Made by a program: the position numbers and the translations under genes. The notes beneath the pieces are model-generated. The model worked only from the letters and a program-made list of their open reading frames with translations, had not been told where the DNA came from and made no database searches. This document shows positions 36,773 through 47,400 of a stretch of DNA of 64,000 nucleotides, piece after piece. Position 1 is the first letter of the stretch, and every line of letters starts with the position of its first letter. Origin of the DNA: Blasia pusilla (Eukaryota > Marchantiophyta > Marchantiopsida > Blasiales); assembly GCA_050084515.1 (NCBI GenBank), contig CM114274.1:14632001-14696000 (forward strand). Reading direction: 5' to 3'.

Positions 36773-39675
36773 CTAGTCTAGGTCTATAGTTGGGTCCATT
36801 GGGTTAAGATAGAGGCGGTTATTTAGTGGCTCAAGAGTTCTAAGTTGGGTGGATCGGAGACGATTTCCTATTTCAATTGTTTCATCATCGGAGGAAATGT
36901 ATGAACTATCCATGTGGTTATTGATGGGTTGAGAGTTTGGAACAATAGGTATGAGAACATCATTATCATTAGGCTCATCTACTAAGTCCATTCTTTCCAA
37001 GTTCAAAGATTGTGGAGGAGAATCCCTCATAGTTTCACTAGAAACAATGGAATAAATTTGAATTTCTACCAGTGCAAAAATATAAGGTTCGTAGGTTGTG
37101 TTGGCAGAAGTATTGGGTAGATTTTCTGGGATTGAAATCCTCCGTTGTTGCTCGTCCTCGTGCTCTCAAATCCAATGTTCCATTACATCGTCATCTTCGT
37201 CTCTTCTAGGCCCCTTGGAGTCAAAGTTTTCAGTCTCATCGATATGAGCATCCTGCCTCCCTTTGGGACCATAAATTCCACATAGCACATCCACAGCCTC
37301 TAGATCCTCATCTTGCAAGTTGAGGTTATCTTTATGATTATCATCATGCTTTCTTGTATGTAAGCTAGACTCACTACCATCTTTTACAACCCTTCTAGCT
37401 TGTTCTTGTCCATCCCTTTCAAAAAATTATTGCTCATACAATAATGCTCATCTTGATTTACGCAAAAAATCCTTGTCTCCAAACCTTGAGTTTTCGTAGA
37501 TGTATACTAAATTTTTGGCATGCTCGTTAGTCAATTTATTCCTATGCTTATTCTGGATAAAACCATAACTACTTCAATTTCTCTCCGTTGAAGAAGAAGA
37601 AACCACTAGTGCTAATATAGACTTAGCCACAGAGTGCCATGTTGGTGCAGTTTGACCATGCATGCTCCACCATCAGAGGGGCAAAGTGAATCGACAACTT
37701 CCTTACCAAACCTATCCACAAATAGTTCCAGATGGTTCACGATGTTGCCCAACTCTCGCAAACAAGTACCTACATAAGAATTAGCCTTGGTTACATTAAG
37801 GCCATGCACCCCCTTTGCATAAATTTTCACATATTGTTTGAAATCTCTCATGCACTCAGCATTTGAAGTGACGTCTTGAACACTATCAAGAAGCTTATAA
37901 GAGGCAAGAATGTAGCCTATTACATGTAACTTGTTGTGGATAAGTGCCCGCCGTCTAGAAATAACATCAACCGTTTCCATAGCTTTGGACATTGTCACAA
38001 AAAAATTGTGACGCCTTCCACTCAGTGGGCTACACCAGGCCATGGAATTACAGGAAATCGTGCTTGGCCATAATAGTCTCAATCTCTAGTGCCTTCTTCC
38101 TTTGCCTCGCTTTCCTATCACGTCTTTTAGGATAGATCAATGAGATCTATATAGTAGAGCGCCTTCGTGAATAATGGAGGACAGGCTCAGTAGATTGAGT
38201 ATGATCCGCTGAGGCCCCAGGAAACTTGAGAGAGAGGTTTCCCCTTCGTTTCGGCTCATTTGGAGCCATATTGAGGAACTTACTATTTTAGGTAAGTTTC
38301 ATTTTGAGTATATGATCAACTTTATATTTTTGGTAAGTGGCCCTTGACCTCCTACATCAGGTCAAGAGCCAAGGAGGTGACTTGGGAGCATAGGTTACCA
38401 TGGAGAGAGCTTGGGAGAAGGGAGGGGTATACCTCAAGGAGAGACAACTTGAGACTTCATTCTCTCTTTGTTGAACCTCTTGGCACAAGGCGACGGAGCT
38501 ATGGTCCCTTGCTTTGTGAGTGTAACCCAAGCCTCTCATTAGGAGAGTGGGTTTGGTTTGACATTGAGAGAGATGTGAGAGTGCATACATGTGAGAACTA
38601 TGGTGTTATGAGAGAGATTGGATCTTATTTTATTGGAGATATTTTGGTACTTCTTGTCTCGTTGTTTGGATGCCATGAGTTAGCATGGGATCGTGCGTGT
38701 TTGTATGTGTGTTTGTTGATAGTGATGTGTATGCGCACGACATCTTTTCCATTGAAATACTCCCTAGAAGCATTTGTGGCAATCATGGCATGGAACGTCT
38801 CCCTCAATTCCAAGACACGTCACAATATGATGAAGTTTGTTACAAAGCGTGTGTTTGCCGGAAGCAACAATCGTCTCTTCACTAAATTGGTATCCATGAA
38901 TTTGGCCATCATCCAAGTTGTAGTCTTCACAAATACTACCATCTCATGAGCTTTTGCAAAAATCTTGTCCACCCAAGACCATTTATCCCATTCTTTGCAT
39001 ATTAGATCAAGAGAATGTGATACGCATCCACCCCAAAGAATATGAGGAAACTTTGCTTTGATAAGTTTCCCTACTGCTCGCTCATTGCTAGCATTTTCTA
39101 TCACAAGTTGCAACATAATCTTTTTACCGATGCGCATGATATTCCTCTCTATGTGACCTACCAATCATTCCGCCGTTTAGGATTCGTCCTTGGTGTCTAC
39201 TGACTCAATCATGACTTCACCTTATGGACTCCTCAAATTGGTCAAGAATCCATGATGATTATGTCCCCGGACGTAAATTATCCAAGATTCCATCCACCTT
39301 TTCCTTCACCTTCCCCATATGTTTCTCAAGAAGAATAGTGTGCAACTAATTGTAAGTAGGACCTCAATAACCCTTCACCTTTATTATTGCCAACACTCCT
39401 TGTTTGAAAGCATCTTGTCATACTAGATTGAATGGTATACCACATTCGTAGTAACACTTTGCCCACATGTCATTTGCAACTTCTATTCCTTGGATGTTGA
39501 AAGAATCCCTCAGATCGGCTTGCTTCTTCCCAGTACTTAGTCCCTCGAATCGGCTCAACAACTCCTCTGTATTCCTCAACACTGTTAGACGGTGGCATGT
39601 CTGCGACCCTATTAACATTTGACATAATATAAGCACTATTTCTTTTTTTTTTGGGAACTTATATATAATAGTCAT
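36773..39675 (-). pseudogene. hAT-superfamily transposase, dead copy
   Basis: On the minus strand, in order: KQADLRDSFNIQGIEV then CGIPFNLV (39,418-39,675); VIENASNERAVGKLIKAKFP, then GCVSHSLDLICKEW and LLPANTRFVTNF (38,820-39,164), the core around the catalytic region; LELRETFHAMI after one stop; then HVIGYILASYKLL and the conserved C-terminal SSSSTERN, stop in place of Trp, SSYGFIQNKHRNKLTNEHA (about 37,600-37,520), the hAT dimerisation motif; and an acidic tail to 36,773. Foreign sequence splits it at roughly 38,150-38,730. Stops and frame changes show it is inactive. I could not find its terminal repeats, so its link to the CAAGGTTGCA-ended elements nearby is unproven. Confidence 0.85.
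38150..38730. repeat. Dispersed repeat inserted in the hAT relic
   Basis: This stretch interrupts the transposase reading and shares blocks with 23,630-23,830 (a GGGTATACC-TCAAGGAGAG segment, then a GGCGACGGAGCTATGGTCC-like segment, then TTGTGAGTGT). The element type is unknown and the borders are approximate. Confidence 0.45.
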
Positions 39676-40362
39676 GTCTCCTCCACTTCACTCGAGGATC
39701 TCCCTTCCCTTCTTTTTCCATTTCCCACAAGTACCCTGTTTCGGAGATTCCGTTGCACATTAGGAGGGACCTTCACTCATAATTTGGCATGATGGGTACG
39801 CTGATTCACATCCTTTTTCTTTCATCTCTCTCGTGTAATATGCTCCACCATCCGTGTGCTATGATAAGTTTTCATAGAATAGAAACAATACTTGTACTGC
39901 CATTTGCTTGATGTTCCACCTTCCAACTATACTTCTTTTGAATGTTCCTCCAAGACATGTTGGAGTTCTCTAGCTTTGTTCATGACTACAGGCAGACACT
40001 AATCCCACCTAACAATATTTGGATAATTCTCAAAAAATTTACCATGGTAATAGTAGGATATATCAACCGATAAAGTATATGCAAATACACCACATATTGT
40101 CCGTGAATGATCCAATAACAACAAACTGTGAACACTCACTATAAAAATAAAGATCAATATACTAACTTTGATAAGCAAGATACATTGAATTATCAAGGTT
40201 ATCTAGTGGCAAAGTATACTCTCACTTGTTAAGTTTAGCAATCTATGGAGAAAAAAATTTCCACAAAAGAATATAGAGTGAGATATGAAGGGAAGGGAAA
40301 TGAGATTGTAAGGGTAAACAAAAAGGGAGAAGTATGTCAACCATGTATGCTTCATGTACCAG

Positions 40363-40707
40363 GTGCTAAACACGGACGGAGGAGACAATTGCAAAGTGCA
40401 AATTTCCAAGGCGAAAGGATGGCCAGAGATCGCTCTAAACTTCGAGAAGCTGGATAGACATTTTGAAAGGCTTGAAGATGAGAGGATCTCTTTAATTGGG
40501 ATCTTGAGCAATGACAGGGAGGTCACATTTCCATCATTGGTAGACCTCAAGAAATTCAAACTCGGAAGTTTTGTGCAATTCAATAACTGCAAGGTGAAAT
40601 TTAGTGGAACTATCGTCGCGAGTTTGAATGAGGAGTCTGATGCCGTCGAGCATCTTCACTTTTCCAAACAAATTTTTTTCGCTGGTATTGCTTCTGCAGA
40701 CCCCTAA
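40363..40707 (+). CDS. Possible exon of an unrecognised gene
   Basis: An open frame of about 115 codons that begins just after a good 3' splice site (TTCATGTACCAG) and continues to a stop at 40,707. The translation looks like ordinary protein (VLNTDGGDNCKVQISKAKGW, then FERLEDERISLIGILSNDR, then FGS-type and FVQFNNCKVKFSG segments), but I do not recognise a domain. A donor-like TTCGCTG/GTATTG near 40,685 could end it earlier. No other exons could be tied to it. It may be an exon of a host gene, an isolated gene fragment, or chance. Confidence 0.35.
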   Translation: MLNTDGGDNCKVQISKAKGWPEIALNFEKLDRHFERLEDERISLIGILSNDREVTFPSLVDLKKFKLGSFVQFNNCKVKFSGTIVASLNEESDAVEHLHFSKQIFFAGIASADP

Positions 40708-41386
40708 TAACAAACTACTGCATAGGAGCGAGGTGACACATTTATAACTTCAGTGAAAGCCAAGCCGGGAAGGTCTACATTCAGGGTATCACTCTCCTCT
40801 CCATAGTTGCCACACTCATCCCAAATGTCATATACAAACAATCATTCCAAGGATCAACCTCTGCCTCAAACTCAACCGATTGAGTCATTTTTTATTGAAA
40901 AAAATAGAATGCCCGGCAAGCTTCAGTCTTAGGAGCAATGAACTCACACAACAATGAACTCAGAGAGAGAGAGGCGCCTTCTTACCGCAAATTCAATGTC
41001 CCTGACTGTGAATGTGAAGATGATAGCTACAATAGCATGAGCTCCGGGCTGAAAATTTGAACCTTTAAAGATGCACATTCGAAATTCCAAATTCGACACA
41101 GCTGTAGATTAGGACCGCACTTGACGCGGCTCGGATCTTCCTCCCCCGCTGGTCTGCCTCTTCCTTCTCCAAAGTGGGAAAGAGAGGGAGAGTAAGAAAC
41201 ATTTATTTACACTCAAAAGCTTCAAATGTCTACCGGTGTCTCCAAGTAAGAGGTGCTCAATATGCATAACATCTTTCTGTGCACTACCTTCAATACTTTT
41301 TTGACATATGTCCCAAACCGATGCCAACCACGGCACGATTCAAGTCAAGTCCAAGATCAGATTGCAAAATAAAATAGGCCGAGATT

Positions 41387-41429
41387 AGATTACTAAAGGC
41401 CCTAATCAGATTAGGGCCTTTAGTAATCT
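41387..41429. repeat. Perfect 43-nt palindrome (21-bp arms, 1-nt centre)
   Basis: AGATTACTAAAGGCCCTAATC, then a single A, then the exact reverse complement. GATC-rich short copies of its edges lie on both sides (for example AAGATCAGATTGC and GGAGATCAGATTTAGG). There is no coding context. Confidence 0.97.
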
Positions 41430-44400
41430 GATCTTTAGGCGGAGATCAGATTTAGGTAACACAAAAGAATTATCAGGTAACACAAAAAAAATAGGTAAGC
41501 TTCACTTCTTACAGACTTTTTTTCATTTCCCTGTTTAGTAACCCCCATGCTCTGGTAATAGTATAGATGTAATAGGATGAGTTTACAATCCCTTATCCAA
41601 CCGGGATATTTGTCTTTTAAGGACTCATCCCCTAAAATTGACGCATGTCACTTAAAGAAATTAAAAATCACATATATTTTAATACATTTTAATATAACTT
41701 ACTAAAAAGCTGATTATCTGGAACATGCATTAAAGATAACACATTGGATTGCATACTTGGGGTGGAAAGGGTACCATGTCCCAAACATTTGGACATCTCA
41801 CTTGTTCAACCCTAAATATGCAATCCAATGAGAACGCGAGTGATGGCTCATGGCTCCAGCATGACCGTTCGAGATGAGATAAGGCCCGTAAGCTTTCCGC
41901 CGCACAGGTGCCGAATTTGACTCCAAGATGAGAAGAAGTGTTCGGCCTTGAGAGGGGGAGGCCGTAATGAATTATTAAACACGTGTGGTAGTCTAAACCA
42001 CTAGAAAAAAAATTTGACAATTATGTGTAGAGGCCATAAATACAAAACTCATGGGATGGAAAACCCATGGGATACAAAGGACCCCGGCCTAGAGAGAAAA
42101 AAAACCCTCGGCCCGAAACCGGCCCCGAAGAGGGCCTCCCCTCCAAGAACGTCTATGGAGTCCAGACCCCGCACCTACCGTAGCTTGTCCACTCTACACA
42201 GTGCGGCCTACGACTCCAAGCCCGGGAATGGATCGGGTGGGGATGGGGTGTTTCGGTAACTTAGGTTCATTCCAGCGTTTGGTGTTCAACTGGCAAGTTG
42301 GATTCGCGTGTCGCCGGGCGCCGAGGATGACGTTCCGTTCGTCGGGAAGTTCATCCTCAGCGGCCACAGTGGCACAGGCGAATCGGGAATTCCCAAAGTG
42401 GGGAAATTAAAGAAGCCATGCGTCTGGCAGCTGGCACTGGCTTGTACATGAGGAAACGACAAGATTTCCCATTCGGGAGTCGGGAGTCGGGACATTCACT
42501 CTTACGTACGTACGACCGCTACCAACGAATCGTAGGATTCGAAGTAATTCTGTCCGAGCACGCGACGGAGTCACGACACTGGACACTTTGGATGCGGCCT
42601 ACCGGCATCTAGAACCGGCATTGTTTGGAATGCCAGCCGGTAGAATTTAAGAATTGCCGATCAGAAAAACAAAAGCTCGGGAAAACCCCCACCAGGGAAA
42701 TGCAGTTTCTTTGTAAGAAGTGAAAAAAACCGGCAAATATTTGGGAATTCCTGATCAGACCCCATCGAGTGTCGGGAAAACACCGACGAGGTCGGGAAAT
42801 CTATTAGCCCCTGGATCATGCGGCGATGATGCGCTTGCGCATGAGCAACGGAATGGAGTAGCACTTAACTGTCGCTAAGATGGAGGCAGATAGGTTTCCG
42901 GATATGGCGGCAACGTTATTGCCAGCTTGAAAATACGTTACGAAAGAGATACCACTATTCTAGCTGTCGTGCTACAATTAGCGACTGGGAGTCAGCGGCC
43001 GGTGATCTGGTTTGCATCGGAGATTTCGACTTCAAGACTTGTGGAAAGGCTCACGCCATGCACGCCGAATGGACGACATTCTCCCGCGACGAGGGCGTAC
43101 CGTCGATTCGACGATCGGTGCCAAATGCATGCGCACCAACGTTTCTAGATGGCTTTGTTGTCGAAATTAGAAACGGCAAATTGGCAATCATGATGTTCAC
43201 TTCTGCAATGCTGCATCAGGAATCCGTGCCAGGACATATTGCAGCTCGGGTCATTTCGTTTCGTTAAAGTTTGACTCGGATAGAACTTCGGCGACATACG
43301 AAGTCAGACCTCGCAATTCAAATGGAAAATGTCCCTGAGCTGCAAGGCGGATAGGCCGATCACCGATGGACAGGCAGCGACCTAGAGGCGTTGACATTCC
43401 AAGGTGCGCGCAAGTAGACTGGTAATCGACCAAGACGACCGTACTCAGTGATTCCAGATTGCTATCAGGAATCAGGATCCCCTCTGAGGTGCAAAGACGT
43501 AGTAATGGTGTGGAATTCTACTATGATTCACGCCGTGACAGGGGAAGAGCTGCAACCTGTAACTTCGCGGCAAATGCACTAGTACGTTCCGTCAAGGTGC
43601 GGTGCACAAACGGCGTGTTCAATCTTGCGTACATAGATCTCATTCCCGTTACTGGGTTCCGGCCAATTTTATCCTGGGAAGTTTTGGCCGCCAAGTTCGA
43701 AAACATGACCCGGCCAGCCATTTCACAGAAGCCCTCCTCCTCGAAACTTTCTTTACTTGAAGAATTATATGCCACGCGTTGACAGTGTGTTTACTTGTAC
43801 ATGCGCGAAAGGGACCTTCACGTACGTCCGGCCACTGGAAGCTTACCAAAGCCCCGAATTATGCCCAAGTCTACTGACTCCTATGCGTTCATTAGTGTAG
43901 TCTACTCATTAGTAGTAAGTACCCGAAATTACCGACGACCGCTTTGGGTACCGGACCGGCCGTGGAAAATGTCCTACAATTGCAAGAATCGACGTACAGA
44001 CCGCTAGGATTTGGAACGAATTCGAACCGTAGAGACAATCTGGCACACCGGCGTGGAACCATGTCGTCAACTCAAGAAGAGGACGAAGAGAAACTTCTTG
44101 CACTAGCGCGGAGAGTTTGAGATTCGAGAACGGAAGGAGTTCAATAAAATCGCACCCTGCAGTTGCGACTCCCTGCACGCACACAAAGCAGTAACCCAAC
44201 TCAGAGCCTTAAACCGTACAACATACTGTGGACAGACAGTTTCTCTCTACGGAGTAACTAAATTCGTCAAGCTTGTCCAGATAGAGCATACATTGTTCCT
44301 CATAGCTCTTCGTGAGGCTACGCAAAAGAAGCTGTACTCGGGAGCTCTGGAATTGTGGTCCAACCTTCTACAAAACAAAATTAGTTCTTTCTGTTGGACG

Positions 44401-45147
44401 AGTGATGAACCCTTGCTTCGAGAACCAATGTAGGACATCGCCGACGTCTACATATAGAAACTCTTCTCATGATACATCAAAGAGATGATCTTCCTTCAGC
44501 TGAGGGAACCGGCGGACATAATTTGAAATCTAGGTCGTTATTTCTCAGTGAACTAGTCAATCTTGGGCCTCGCTAGGTCGTGACAGGCGGCGTAAATTCA
44601 AAAGCACAAGTCCGCCCAAAAAGCACGTGACAGGAAATACTCATCCGATCGGTTTGATCGGACTGAGTTAGTTTTTCCTTTCAAACCAGCATTCTCAGAA
44701 AATATTGGTATGAGTCACAATCAGAATGAAACAGTCCGATTTCTCCTGAAATACAAATTCAAAGTCTAGCATGCAGGTTGTGGAGACTGAGCCACGGCAC
44801 ATCTTCATGAGAATTTCCAATTGTTCAGGCGTTGGAGACAAGACTGGTTCCCCGTGCTTCACTTTATAATTAAACAAGAGGGAAGAACATTGCATAGATC
44901 TCTCAGCTGCCACATATATACCGATGAGAACTGTTGCGAGTGCCGCCAGCGTTCATTTACAAATTAAAATCATACAATGTCTAACCCGTTTTAGTTCTTT
45001 AATTTACCTCCAGTCTGCGTACTGCAGCTGTGTACAGAGGGCCTCACTCTAGCTTCATGACTATCCACATTACCAAATTAGAATACTCTGTTTAATTATA
45101 TGCGAGGCTCTGCCCATTGATCTAAAGGGAAGAACTGTCGTGCATGA
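41430..45147. other. Intergenic DNA of mixed composition, no supported gene
   Basis: Short open frames overlap on both strands; the largest is 107 codons at 43,459-43,782. None shows a domain or a good splice context. The part from about 42,050 to 44,600 keeps many CpG sites and is less AT-rich than the transposon areas. It may be low-copy DNA between genes. Confidence 0.4.
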
Positions 45148-46996
45148 TCAATTGACTTGCTCTGCGTCGATGTTATCTTTGCTTCTTCTCCGCAGCTCTA
45201 CGAGATGCTGGGTGCCCCGTTTGTTCAACGTTTCTACAGTGATTCTCGTGCCGGAGCCGGTTTTCCGAACTTTCGGACCTTCTGCAGGGACTCTGGCTCC
45301 TGATCCCGATCCCCGTGAGCTTGAAGCTTGTGCAGTAGGCTTCGTTGCCGAGCCGGATCCACGTGTGTTAGCAGTTGAATCCAAACGTTCTTGGGACTCG
45401 GCAGCCTTGGAATCTGTTCGAGAGTCTGAAGATGAACTTCCGGATTCGAAACCATACATAGCTTTCTGTTTAGAAGTAAAGGTTGCCCTGCATGAAATGA
45501 ACAGGGAAATATCTTAAGATTTAGTATCATTCCCAAGGGCTGGTGAAAGTAATGCGAAAGGTTCAATGGGGCATTCATCATCGAAAGAAAGTTAATCGCC
45601 ACATCGATTTACAGTATGTAGGTCCTGGACCAAGGTCTTGCCAACGCATTTCTGTTCAAACATCTCTAAGTTGCTACCAAACCACCAAGTAAAAGAGACA
45701 AAGAGAGCAATATCCAGCTGTCGATCTCGAGAATGTGGGGAGATATCAGGGAGCTTACCACACAGCGAAGCATTCGTCGTGCTCCATCTTATTGACAGTA
45801 GCTGCGAAATTCTCCATCATGGTCAAAGTAGCAGTGTGCAGTTCTGCTGGCAGACGAGCTTTAGCGCTACAGCGGTTGGTCGCAGACAAGAGCATGTAGT
45901 CAACGAAGCCCGTCCCAACTTCCCTTCGATGCCAACCTGCCTTTCGCTTCATGATAGACCAGAGCTGCTCATGCGTCTCTATTGGCATTAGAGATTGCAT
46001 CTCAAATATGCGCTTGACCATCACCTTGCGCATTTGCAGTGCTCTCATCTCGTTCTCTTCGCTCTGTGATTCTCTGAACATAGCTTCGTTCACGAACCGA
46101 GTTCCCGCTTCCGCCGTGGTTGTGGATGGAGCATCGCCCTTTGCAGTCCGCGTTGTCGTCGTTGTCGATGTCAATTTGTTGGATCGGCGGGCGTCTGCAC
46201 TACCACTGCCCTCCGCCGCCGCATCCCTTGCTCGCAATTCGACTCGAATGTCAGCCCGGGCCTGTCCGTCTTTCTCACTGTCTGAGACCAGATGTTTTCG
46301 ACGTCTGATCTCTTCACCACAAGCTTGCGGGGCCGCTAGTCGTTTCTCCAGTCGCGCCCTTGTTGAACTTGCTCGAGCCGATCTCCGCTCTGGCGATGCG
46401 TAATATAAAGCAGGGTGCGGTGCGCATGGTTGACCCTGTTCTACAGGAGTGCAGGAACCTGCACCACCGAAACAATGCAACCAATCAGTCACGGCGTAAT
46501 ACAACCATATACGCTCTTCCTTCCCAGAGCAGTCCCCTTCTGAAAATCTGATTCGACAACGCACAGCGTCACACTCGGCATCGCAAAATGCGCGTGCATT
46601 CTGCAGGTCTCCAGCATTTCCAATTGGCAACCACTGTAATAAAACCAGGCCAGGAGAAGCTGTCCTACCTTCGCTGGAGCAGAGACGGAAGCGCGACCAG
46701 AATTTCTGCAAGCATACAGGACGAACGTATGAGGATTTCTTCACCACCACTCTACTCTGCCTCACCACCAATGGCTTCTTGTACACCGGACACGCCGTCT
46801 CTTCACCAGAATCGCTACCAGCACTAGAGCTACTCTTCGAATTTTCAAGCAACGGCACAAGCTCGGCCCTACTTGCAAACATTTTGAATGCCCTGGATCT
46901 CCCTTTACACGATCTCCGCGCCGCGCCCCACAGCGGAGCGCTACCTGCGCCCCGCCCTCTTTCCAATCGGCTCCCACCTCGAAAGATTACTCCCAT
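45148..46996 (-). CDS. Two-exon gene of unknown function
   Basis: Exon 1 runs from 46,996 (or the better-placed ATG at 46,882) to 45,759 and ends at a GTAAGC donor. Exon 2 is 45,487-45,148, after a TTTCATGCAG acceptor. Phases agree, giving 525 residues (487 from the inner ATG). No family is recognised. Visible parts: a serine-rich start (ENSKSSSSAGSDSGEE), a Cys-containing middle (FCDAECDAVRC), a basic and Arg/Ala-rich linker with a Thr run, and a compact region that looks folded (MVKRIFEMQSLMPIETHEQLW, then GTGFVDYMLL, then FAATVNKMEHDECFAVW). A Ser/Gly/Arg-rich tail follows. The splice sites and long open exon support a real gene. A further 5' exon is possible. The location in the cell cannot be judged beyond a possible nuclear role from the basic content. 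Confidence 0.65.
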
Positions 46997-47204
46997 CGAT
47001 TTGAATCCAGTTTCCTTGCCGTTCTTGCAGGGTCAGGGTAGCAATCTAGAGCCCCGAGCTCTAGGGCAGCACAGCACAGAGTACAGGGCAATGCCAAAAA
47101 TTTCCTCCTCACACTAAACACGTGAAAATGCTCATGACGACATTCAAGAAACACGCGTACTTCTTAACCAGATTCTGCTAAGTTCCCATCACCAAGGGAA
47201 TAAC

Positions 47205-47400
47205 TGCCTCTAAGCTCTCTCACCCTGTCCCGAGTATGCTCTTCAGACCGCCACATCTCGGCATTTCCATGCAAACCTTGATCTCCGTAATCGAATAATT
47301 GCCTCTAAGCACTCTCACCCTATCCCGAGTATGTTCTTCAGACTGCCACATCTCCGCATTTCCATGCAAACCTTGATCTCCGTAATCGAATATTTGCCTC
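47205..47400. repeat. 95-bp tandem duplication upstream of the unknown gene
   Basis: Units start at 47,205 and 47,300, each beginning TGCCTCTAAGC and containing CCGAGTATG, TTTCCATGCAAACCTTGATC and TCCGTAATCGAATA; a third start is at 47,395. The copies differ at only a few bases. It lies about 200 bases upstream of the minus-strand gene and could be part of its promoter. Confidence 0.9.

Noticed and set aside
41387-41429. Palindrome as a transcription terminator or microRNA precursor
   Set aside because: The window is eukaryotic and the perfect 21-bp arms with a 1-base loop do not look like a microRNA foldback; no transcript context is visible.
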